DNA from: TOLSYN sp963849065
GTDB lineage: Bacteria; Acidobacteriota; Terriglobia; Terriglobales; Acidobacteriaceae
Direction: 5' to 3'
DNA length: 64,000 nucleotides
NCBI GenBank assembly: GCA_963849065.1
Contig: CAWKFM010000004.1
Coordinates: forward strand, 806,001-870,000
Positions 25,918 to 33,024 of the stretch are shown here, piece by piece (positions within the stretch are counted from its first letter, which is position 1; each line of letters begins with the position of its first letter). The position numbers and the translations under genes are program-made. The notes beneath the pieces were generated by a model. That model saw only the letters and a program-made list of their open reading frames with translations. It made no database searches and was not told where the DNA came from.

Positions 25918-27087
25918 CTAAGCGGTGGCCGCTTTGGGCAGGATCATTTGAATGACCCGGCTCTGCGCCAACCGCTTGTCGGACCCTATCGCCTGCGTGT
26001 AGGTGTCCATCGTCACTTTGTACGAAGCGTGGCGTAAAAGTTCCTGCACCACCTTCACATCCTCACCATTCGCCTTCAGTAGAGTCGAGAACGTATGCCT
26101 GAAGGTGTGCCAGCCGATCCGCTTCGTGATCCCCGCCGCTGTTGCTACCGGGCGAATCCAGGACTCCATGACCCAGTTTGGCCAGAGAGGTTGTTTTCCT
26201 CGCTTCGCGCCGGCGCGGTTTGCATCGGTGGCGAAAACGTAGCTGTCCGCCGACTTGTACTTGGTCTCCTCATACCATGCCATCAGATCGGAAATGATCT
26301 GATCGTCCAGCGGCATGGCTTTCTGGGAAGCCTCGGTTTTCACTTTTCCCACGACCTGCTTGACGACCGACCTGGTGACGAATACCTGCTTGTTCGCAAA
26401 GTCCACGTCCCCCCATGTCAGGCCAAACAGCTCGCCGCGGCGCAGTCCAGATCCAGCGTCCAAGAGAACCATCACTCGTTCGCGCAGACGGAGCCCCTTG
26501 AGGAGCGCCGCCAGCTCGGAGACGGTGAGTACCTCTGGAACCCTTTTCCGCTTGCTCGATTGCCGAACGAGTTTGATGGGGTTCTTCTCCACGAACTCGT
26601 GCCGCATCGCGTGCCTGTAGATCGCGCTCATGAGGTTGCGAATCTTGGCCCGGCTTCCATTGGAGAGTTTCTCCAGGCTGTTGAGCCAGTTCTCAACCTC
26701 GATCGTGCGGATGTCGCAGACAAGCTGGTCGCCCCACTTGGGGACGATCCACTTGCGGAGGTATCCGCGATTGGTGTCCTTCGTGGAAAACGCCTTCCGT
26801 GAATGATCGTCCATTGGCATCTCGTGCTTCGAGTAATGATCAGCGAGAACACTGAACAACATCGTTGGACCAACCGCCCGCCCGTCTGCGTTGATATTCA
26901 CGCGCACCAGCTCAATTGCGCGCCGTGCGTCCCGCTCGGTTTTCAAACGAGAGACAGGACCGACAACAAACGTCCGTTGCGTCCGTTTTCCCTCGGGTGT
27001 GGTTTCGCGGTACCTGTACTCCCAAACGTCCCCAGATTTCCTGGGGCGCCGGGACAGGCACCCTTCCTGATAGCGTGCTCGCGGCAT
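25918..27087 (-). CDS. int: Tyrosine recombinase (phage-type integrase)
   Basis: A 389-residue integrase: N-terminal AP2-like/arm region (GDVWEYRYRETTPEGKRTQR), core-binding SAM-like domain, then the catalytic domain with Arg in GSGLRRGELFGLTW, HTFRHTF (H-x2-R), LLRHAS (His) and the nucleophile Tyr in TMDTYTQA. All catalytic residues are present. Start 27087 (MPRARYQEG) has AAGGAG ideally placed; the frame open to 27318 overlaps the excisionase gene. It ends 48 nt from tRNA-Glu, the arrangement of an integrase that uses that tRNA as attB. Confidence 0.93.
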   Translation of the reverse strand: MPRARYQEGCLSRRPRKSGDVWEYRYRETTPEGKRTQRTFVVGPVSRLKTERDARRAIELVRVNINADGRAVGPTMLFSVLADHYSKHEMPMDDHSRKAFSTKDTNRGYLRKWIVPKWGDQLVCDIRTIEVENWLNSLEKLSNGSRAKIRNLMSAIYRHAMRHEFVEKNPIKLVRQSSKRKRVPEVLTVSELAALLKGLRLRERVMVLLDAGSGLRRGELFGLTWGDVDFANKQVFVTRSVVKQVVGKVKTEASQKAMPLDDQIISDLMAWYEETKYKSADSYVFATDANRAGAKRGKQPLWPNWVMESWIRPVATAAGITKRIGWHTFRHTFSTLLKANGEDVKVVQELLRHASYKVTMDTYTQAIGSDKRLAQSRVIQMILPKAATA

Positions 27088-27101
27088 TCTTCTCCTTCCG
27101 T

Positions 27102-27371
27102 TCACGAGCACGGGTGGCCTCCGGAATGTACCTTGGAGCGCACCCAGATGTCCAACTCGGAACGGAGAAACAGCCAGTGCTTGCGAGGGCCGTCGCCGAT
27201 GGGGTAGCCGGGCAGCTTCCCTTGGCGGGCGAGCAACATCACCGTTTTGGGGTGAAACCTGAGGAACTGGCCAGCCTCCGCAGCATCCAGGAAAGGCTCC
27301 GGTATGGCGTCGCCGCATGCGTGCAAGTCTCTTTGAGCGCTGCCTATGCTCATTACCGTCTCGTCCTCCAT
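27102..27371 (-). CDS. Excisionase-like helix-turn-helix protein
   Basis: An 89-residue protein with a MerR-like winged helix (FLDAAEAGQFLRFHPKTVMLLARQGKLPGYPIG then WLFLRSELDIWV), the fold used by excisionases and small DNA-binding partners of integrases. It sits 14 nt upstream of int in the same direction, so they are probably cotranscribed. ATG 27371 is chosen over an upstream frame to 27479, which has no better ribosome site. It may direct excision, or repress int. Confidence 0.75.
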   Translation of the reverse strand: MEDETVMSIGSAQRDLHACGDAIPEPFLDAAEAGQFLRFHPKTVMLLARQGKLPGYPIGDGPRKHWLFLRSELDIWVRSKVHSGGHPCS

Positions 27372-27628
27372 TAGCGCCGATTCAAAGAACTCGAACTGCG
27401 GCGGACGACCAAGTGGTAACCCGAACTGCCATCTTGAACATGGAGCTCCTCTCGGTCGGTATAGAATAATATCATACATAGTCTAACTATGTTTTATTTG
27501 ATTCCGAAATGCGCGGCGCTAGGTCGCATTAGATGGACGCCAAGATTGGCGGGTGAATGCGGCGCACAACACCGCACATGACGGGTCCGGTGCCCGAAGT
27601 GCTGCGGCGCGCCGAACTCGCAGTGAAG

Positions 27629-28849
27629 CTATGCGGCAGCCATGGGAATCACCTCACCGAACGGAGCCGGGTGATCCTTGGTGGCCGCCCATAGGACTGG
27701 ATGGTTTGGTGCGGCGTCTGGGAATGAGCCCTCAAGGTCGGTGAAGACCACGAGAGCCTGCGGTTGGATGCACTGCTCCTCGATGTATTCGAAGCAAGGG
27801 CAGAAGCTGGTCCCGCCGCCGCCCACTGGTTCGAGCGTTATAGGTTCGCCCTGTTCAAATACGGCAGCGTTATGGACCCGGGTATCGAAATAGAGGACAT
27901 GCACCCGCTGGGGCCTCCGCTCCGAGATGATGGAGTTCAGTTCATCCTGGAAAAGCCCAAGCTGCCGGCGATTGATTGAGCCGGAGCAGTCCACACCAAC
28001 CACAATTTCACCCACGCCATCCTTGCGAATGCTTGGCAGGTATAGGCCTGAGTCAATGTGGCGCCGGTTGGGAGACGACCAGGAGTAGTCCTCGGGAATG
28101 GCAGCGGCGAATGAATTCCGGAGTGCCGCCCTCCAGTCCACGGTTGCCCGATCCGCCGCTTCCATGGCGCGGCGCACGCCGCCTGGAGCTTTGCCAGCCA
28201 TGCGAGCGACAACTTCAGCCTGTACAACAGCTCCAGTCCAGCTCATCCGTTGCTTCTCGATCTGGTCGCTGGTCGCTGGCGCGCCTTCCTTGTCGGGATT
28301 GGGCGCGTCTAGGACCTGGCCAAAACCGCCGTCGGTCGCCGGAACCTTGGGTGCTGGAGCCCCGTCTTCTCCCTGGGCCGAAGGATTTCCGACCCCGGAA
28401 TTGGTGGAGCCGTCGCCATTGCCGCCGGCAGAGTCACCGTCTTTGTCCTCGACGATCAGGTTGTAGATCCGCTCCGCGCTCAGGTTCCGAAACGCTGGAT
28501 CATAGAGTGCACCGGCAGGAAGAGTGAGGTTTGCATCCCGAACGAGCGGGTTGATGGCGAAGTCGCAGGCGACGTTCCAGCGTCTTGGCGAACGCGTTCC
28601 TCGCCGGGTGTGGTGTTGTAGCGCCGGATGCATGACTTCGTGAGCCAGGCATCCAAGCAGTTCAGGTGGCGTCAGCTTCGAGACAAATTCAGGGTTATAG
28701 AACAGGGAGACGCCATCGGTCGCCATGGTATCGATCGATGGTGTCTCCACGTCCTTAAGCCGCAGGATCAGAACCCCGAAGAATGGGAAATCAAGCAGCA
28801 GTTTCGTCCTGCTTTGCTTGAGCCGCACGGCTGGGGAAAGGTTTGTCAT
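27629..28849 (-). CDS. Zincin-like + VWA-like protein (DUF2201 type)
   Basis: A 406-residue protein in two parts. Residues about 15-130 form a putative metallopeptidase domain with HExxH (LAHEVMHPALQHH). Residues about 265-400 form a VWA-like domain with a MIDAS-type motif (VGVDCSGSINRRQ). A Gly/Ser/Asn-rich linker lies between. It is the last of three minus-strand genes with the MoxR ATPase, overlapping the middle gene by 4 nt. MoxR/VWA pairs act as chaperone-like machines; the substrate here is unknown. Confidence 0.83.
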   Translation of the reverse strand: MTNLSPAVRLKQSRTKLLLDFPFFGVLILRLKDVETPSIDTMATDGVSLFYNPEFVSKLTPPELLGCLAHEVMHPALQHHTRRGTRSPRRWNVACDFAINPLVRDANLTLPAGALYDPAFRNLSAERIYNLIVEDKDGDSAGGNGDGSTNSGVGNPSAQGEDGAPAPKVPATDGGFGQVLDAPNPDKEGAPATSDQIEKQRMSWTGAVVQAEVVARMAGKAPGGVRRAMEAADRATVDWRAALRNSFAAAIPEDYSWSSPNRRHIDSGLYLPSIRKDGVGEIVVGVDCSGSINRRQLGLFQDELNSIISERRPQRVHVLYFDTRVHNAAVFEQGEPITLEPVGGGGTSFCPCFEYIEEQCIQPQALVVFTDLEGSFPDAAPNHPVLWAATKDHPAPFGEVIPMAAA

Positions 28850-29880
28850 GATGCCATTAGCTCCATGTAGTCCTGCATCCGCATAACTATCTGGTCAGCC
28901 TGGGGTGCTGGCGCGGGTTGGGGCGCCGGATCGGTTGGCTTCGGATCGGGTAGTTTGACCACCATGGCCGGCGCTTCCGCTGTTCCGGAGACTTGGCCGA
29001 TGGCGGCAGATTCATCCAAGGCGTCATAGCCGCGATCTTTCATCGCGTGCTTGATCTTGGCTGCGAGTTCGTTCGCGATTCCCGCCGCCCGAGTGCGCGC
29101 CGCGGGATGCTGGGCGAGGTCCTGGCGGGTAAAGCTGGCGAGCCGGGAGTTTGTCTCCTGCGCGAGCGCCGTGAGTTCCTCGTCGTTGGTTACGTTCAAC
29201 CGTGGAACGAGATCGGCGATCTCGGTCACGTTCCGAAGAGTAGACGTATGCAAACGGGCCTTCGGCCGCTCCAATTGCGCGGCGAAGTGGGCGACCGCCT
29301 GCATGAGACGCGACCACAGCTCGGACGTGGCGCGCGTGAGGGACTGCTTCACCTGCTGATCGATCTCGCGGGCGACGCGAGCCTTCTCCTCCGCGCCAAG
29401 TGTGACGCGGAAATCCTCGCCACATGGTATGGGGAGAATGTCGGTCGTCAGGTCGAACTTCTCAGTGAGACGCGACGAGTCCGGATAGTCGCTATCGCGG
29501 TACAGAAGGCCAAGGCTGCTGCGGGCCTGCTCGCGATAGGTTGGATAGGCGTCGAGGAACTCCCGCACCAGATTTCCGTACGCCGTCTTGAATTCGCTCA
29601 TCTGGTTGGTGAACTCGAAATACAGATGAGAGGGGAGCAAGCGGTAGCCCTCGTCCGACCAGGGCAGCGTCACCTTGTAGAAGTACTGGCGGATCTGGCC
29701 CGCAAGGGCGCGCAGTTCATCCAGCTTCTCGGCCTGGTCGAGCAGATGCTTGTTGTAGCGGCCGGCGTTCGTGTTCGCTTCGTGGGACTGCGCTACTTCC
29801 TCGGATACGCGTTTGTCATGCTTGCGGGCGCTCCACATTGTGATATGAAGACAGATCAGCATTGCTTTGTCGGAAATCAT
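28846..29880 (-). CDS. Helical protein of the MoxR-VWA operon (DUF3150-like?)
   Basis: A 344-residue mostly helical protein (ARKHDKRVSEEVAQSH, LDELRALAGQIRQYFYKVTLPW) with a Pro-rich C-terminal linker (DPKPTDPAPQPAPAPQ) and a short final helix. It resembles the DUF3150 proteins found beside CobS/MoxR-type ATPases in phages and plasmids, but I cannot confirm that. Start 29880 is chosen because the longer frame overlaps the moxR coding region; a GAGG lies 11 nt upstream. It overlaps the VWA gene by 4 nt and starts 43 nt after the ATPase stop. Confidence 0.7.
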   Translation of the reverse strand: MISDKAMLICLHITMWSARKHDKRVSEEVAQSHEANTNAGRYNKHLLDQAEKLDELRALAGQIRQYFYKVTLPWSDEGYRLLPSHLYFEFTNQMSEFKTAYGNLVREFLDAYPTYREQARSSLGLLYRDSDYPDSSRLTEKFDLTTDILPIPCGEDFRVTLGAEEKARVAREIDQQVKQSLTRATSELWSRLMQAVAHFAAQLERPKARLHTSTLRNVTEIADLVPRLNVTNDEELTALAQETNSRLASFTRQDLAQHPAARTRAAGIANELAAKIKHAMKDRGYDALDESAAIGQVSGTAEAPAMVVKLPDPKPTDPAPQPAPAPQADQIVMRMQDYMELMAS

Positions 29881-29923
29881 TTCTTTGCAATCCTCCAGAA
29901 CGTAACCCTGGATCGGTCCTGGG

Positions 29924-30934
29924 CTACGCGAGTAAATCGCTGTGAGTAACGGCGAACTTGGTGAATTCGGGGGTGGTCGCAATGGCTCGGTTACGAAGCA
30001 GAGCATCGCGCATGGACAGGACCTGCAGCTCATCAGGAAGACGCTCAAGGTAGAGCTTCGCTTTCGCAATTGAGCTATCCGTGATGCGGCGGCCGAGTGC
30101 CGTGGCAATTGCAATCTGGGCCGATGGATCGCTGGGCAACGGAGCGCCGGTCGGGTTTAGTAGAATCTCGTCGATGGAAGGCAGGGCATGAAAAAGGTTG
30201 AGGAAGCCGATGAACTCCGCGGCCACGCCATCGCCTACTGCGCCTTGAATGAGGTGCATGAGCAGCATGTCGTATACGTCGGCAGTGATGGTGGCCTTCC
30301 GCGCATCGATTCCGTCCATCGCCCTGGATACCATCTCCCAGGAGCGCGGCGTCGGCCAGGCATTGACACCCGAACGCACGGCCGAATCGTGCAGCAACTC
30401 CGTCCGGAAGCGAAGAAATGCGATAATTTCCGGCCTGATCCCTGCCTTGCCGGCCCAGACGCACCACTCGCCAAGATCAGGTTCCAGCGTGAGATGCAGG
30501 AAGCGGTTGAGCAGCGGGCGGGGCATGGAGTAGCTGACGCCTCGTTCGGAAGCGGGATTGCCTGCGGCAAGCACTGACCAGCCGGTTGGTAGCCGATAGT
30601 CGCCGAGCGCACGATCGAGAACGAGCTGATAGCAGGCGGCTTGGGTCATTGGCGGCGCCGATGTCAGTTCATCGAGAAAGAGAATACCTTCCCCGCTTCT
30701 GGGGAGGAAATTCGGCGTGATCCATTCCGTGCGGTCATCCTTGATGCGTGGCAAACCACGGAAGTCGACGGGATCGAGCTGCACGGCGCGTACGTCGATG
30801 AATTCGCGCTTCAGCTGCTGTGCGACCTGCTTAACGAGTTGGGATTTACCGACGCCACAGGCGCCCCATATATGGAGTGCAACATTCTGAGGAACGGCGG
30901 TGATCAGCGCCTCAATGAGGTGAGAAGGTTTCAT
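29924..30934 (-). CDS. MoxR/CobS-type AAA+ ATPase
   Basis: A 336-residue AAA+ protein: Walker A GACGVGKSQ, Walker B ILFLDELTSAP, sensor 1 in AAGNPASERG, and an Arg-rich PRPLLNRFLHL block typical of MoxR ATPases. It is the first gene of the MoxR - helical - zincin/VWA operon. By family knowledge such ATPases remodel partners that a VWA protein recruits. Confidence 0.9.
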   Translation of the reverse strand: MKPSHLIEALITAVPQNVALHIWGACGVGKSQLVKQVAQQLKREFIDVRAVQLDPVDFRGLPRIKDDRTEWITPNFLPRSGEGILFLDELTSAPPMTQAACYQLVLDRALGDYRLPTGWSVLAAGNPASERGVSYSMPRPLLNRFLHLTLEPDLGEWCVWAGKAGIRPEIIAFLRFRTELLHDSAVRSGVNAWPTPRSWEMVSRAMDGIDARKATITADVYDMLLMHLIQGAVGDGVAAEFIGFLNLFHALPSIDEILLNPTGAPLPSDPSAQIAIATALGRRITDSSIAKAKLYLERLPDELQVLSMRDALLRNRAIATTPEFTKFAVTHSDLLA

Positions 30935-31081
30935 GAGTATTGTCCTTTGAAAAGATAAACGGCCTATCGAAGGCCGTCTGGACGCAAGTGTGATGAGTTG
31001 GCATTCACGGCTTATGGGCGCGTGTGGTTTTGTTCCAAGAGGAGGCGAAGATGGACGGGCGTGAGTGCGGCAGTACCGATT

Positions 31082-31291
31082 TCAGTAACTCCCATCGGAC
31101 GGAACGGATTGGCCTCCTTGCGGACTGGGCGGAGTCTGCCCGGCGACAAGATCCCGCAGCAAGTTGATCTCTTCTCCCTGCCTCATCCAATCCGCGATCA
31201 GAGCCTCAAGCGGCCTACGGGCAATCGATAAGTAGGGGTGGTCGTCGTCGGACGCAGAAATGTCCAAGAGGATCAAGAGTAAGAAGTTCAT
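31082..31291 (-). CDS. Small hypothetical protein
   Basis: A 69-residue product starting MNFLLLILLDISAS, with a hydrophobic N-terminus too short for a sure membrane segment, then IARRPLEALIADWMRQGEEINLLRDLVAG and a polar tail. ATG 31291 has GGAGAG 8 nt upstream. It lies 147 nt upstream of the MoxR operon on the same strand. No family recognised. Confidence 0.5.
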   Translation of the reverse strand: MNFLLLILLDISASDDDHPYLSIARRPLEALIADWMRQGEEINLLRDLVAGQTPPSPQGGQSVPSDGSY

Positions 31292-31319
31292 GTGACTCTC
31301 CGCAAGAATAGGAGTTGCA

Positions 31320-31642
31320 CTATTCACTAGGTTGGTGATGGGACAGTCGTCTTGAACCCTTGAGGAGGTTGCAGAGCCGATGCGCCGCCTGAATATTGTC
31401 TGGGTGGTCATCGCGCCTTGCCGCTCCCATACCCTTGGGCTCGATGTGGTCGGGGATGATGTCCTTGCAGTCGGTAAACGGTAGGTGACAGCAGGCGAGT
31501 GCGGGCTGTCTATTCCTCGGCCGGGGTTCCAGTTTCTAGGGCAGGCGTAAGTTGGAGTGGAACACACTCCCCGGTGAGCGTGGTATTCCAGTTCCGGAGA
31601 TAGCGGCCTTGCGCCGCAACCTTCACGGCTCTCCTGCCTCAA
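31320..31642 (-). pseudogene. HNH endonuclease remnant (frameshifted)
   Basis: Two frames must be joined near 31490. Downstream, 31320-31535 reads CCHLPFTDCKDIIPDHIEP then GMGAARRDDHPDNIQAAHRL then CNLLKGS: the HNH signature (DH, N, H). This frame has a stop at 31536-31538 and no start codon. Upstream, an ATG-started frame from 31642 supplies ACPRNWNPGRGIDSPHSPA. One lost or gained base explains the break. HNH nucleases are common on mobile elements; this copy looks inactive unless the sequence has an error. Confidence 0.6.
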
Positions 31643-31685
31643 TTGTGCGTGAAAGATCTGTCGTGTACCTCGCTACGATAAAAGT

Positions 31686-32954
31686 CTAGAAAAGTCCGGT
31701 AAAGTCTAGTATTGTTCTCTGGATAATCTTATGAAGCAGCATTCCATGCGACGACACGCACAGGAGACCATGGATACCCAATGTGACAACCTGAGAGAGA
31801 GTTGCGGAGGTTGCTCCGGTGAAATTGGCGTCACCAGCGTAGCTGACCGTGATCGGGTGTGTGCCAACGTTAAGCGTCGAACTCGACAGAGTCGCTGTAC
31901 CGGCGCTGATTGCTCCCGTACCAATTGAAACACCGTTATCGAGGAAGGTTACCGAACCCGTCGCCGTTGCCGGCAGCGTTGCAGTAAATGTGACGTTCTC
32001 ACCATAAGCGGAAGGATTGACAGAGGAGACCACTGTAACCGTGGCCAACGTCTTGCCAATGGTGAGGGTTCCAGCGGTGTAGGTGATCGTGTAGTTCGCG
32101 TCGACCGCACCTGCAGCGGTGATCGGGTAGGTGCCCGTCGGCGAGAGCAGAACTGCTGTCGTCGTCAAGCTCGGCTGAGTGGTCAGCGATGCGGATGTAT
32201 CACCATTCACAAAGCCAGTGTAGGTAGCCGTAAACGCTGGGTTCGCAACATCATAAGCACGCGCTGCGTTGTTGGCCGTAATGTTCAACGCCGCGGTAGT
32301 GACCGTCAGGGTTCCATTGACGTAGGCGAACGAGTAGTTCGGCGTGGCCAGGGTGCCGACAGCGGCGGTGATGGCATAGGTTCCAACCGGCGAAGCCGCG
32401 GTGGCAGTCGTCGTCAAGCTCGGGGATCCAGTCAGCACTGCGCTGGTGTCGCCGTTGACGAATCCGGTGTAGGTCGGGCTAAACGCTGGCAGAGCGGCGC
32501 CGTACACCTTGGTTGCGTTGTTTGCGGTAACCGTCAAGACCGCCTTCGTCACCATCTGAGACAGTGTCGACGAGGTCGCGGAATTGTAGTTGGCGTCGCC
32601 CGAGTACTGCGCGGTGATGGGGTAGGTTCCAACCGCGAGCGATGAAATCGAGTACGTCGCGACGCCTGCGGTGAGGGCTACCGGCGTGCCCATGGCAACA
32701 CCGTTATTGAGAAATTGGATGGTGCCGGTCGGCACCGAGCCGCCGCCGCTCGCGGTCAACGTGCTGGTGAATGTGACATTGGACCCGTAAACGCTCGGAT
32801 TTGCCGACGAGGTCAGGACAAAATTTGTGCCATTGATGAGCGTGGCCTTATTGACCGTCTGGTTGTACGTGGTTGACGACTGGCCGAATGCCAGGGTCGC
32901 CATCAAGAGCACGATCATGCTTGCGATCGCGCCTACAATCTTCGAGTTCCTCAT
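31686..32954 (-). CDS. Secreted Ig-like/MBG repeat protein
   Basis: A 422-residue protein with a signal peptide (IVGAIASMIVLLMATLAFGQ), then an Ig-like (Big_3_5) domain (NPSVYGSNVTFTSTL), two MBG-type domains each opening with a YG/YD-x-ANPAF-like motif and carrying TGFVNGDTSA, and a last Ig-like domain (NPSAYGENVTFTATL). Repeats of this kind form extended surface fibres. ATG 32954 starts the signal peptide. It lies 70 nt downstream of a related gene and shares near-identical MBG segments with it, pointing to exchange between neighbours. Confidence 0.8.
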   Translation of the reverse strand: MRNSKIVGAIASMIVLLMATLAFGQSSTTYNQTVNKATLINGTNFVLTSSANPSVYGSNVTFTSTLTASGGGSVPTGTIQFLNNGVAMGTPVALTAGVATYSISSLAVGTYPITAQYSGDANYNSATSSTLSQMVTKAVLTVTANNATKVYGAALPAFSPTYTGFVNGDTSAVLTGSPSLTTTATAASPVGTYAITAAVGTLATPNYSFAYVNGTLTVTTAALNITANNAARAYDVANPAFTATYTGFVNGDTSASLTTQPSLTTTAVLLSPTGTYPITAAGAVDANYTITYTAGTLTIGKTLATVTVVSSVNPSAYGENVTFTATLPATATGSVTFLDNGVSIGTGAISAGTATLSSSTLNVGTHPITVSYAGDANFTGATSATLSQVVTLGIHGLLCVSSHGMLLHKIIQRTILDFTGLF

Positions 32955-33024
32955 TAAAACCATCCTGAGAGGGGCCACCACCCAGCTCACTGCGTGGCGG
33001 TGACCCAAAATGCTAGGCCTGGGC

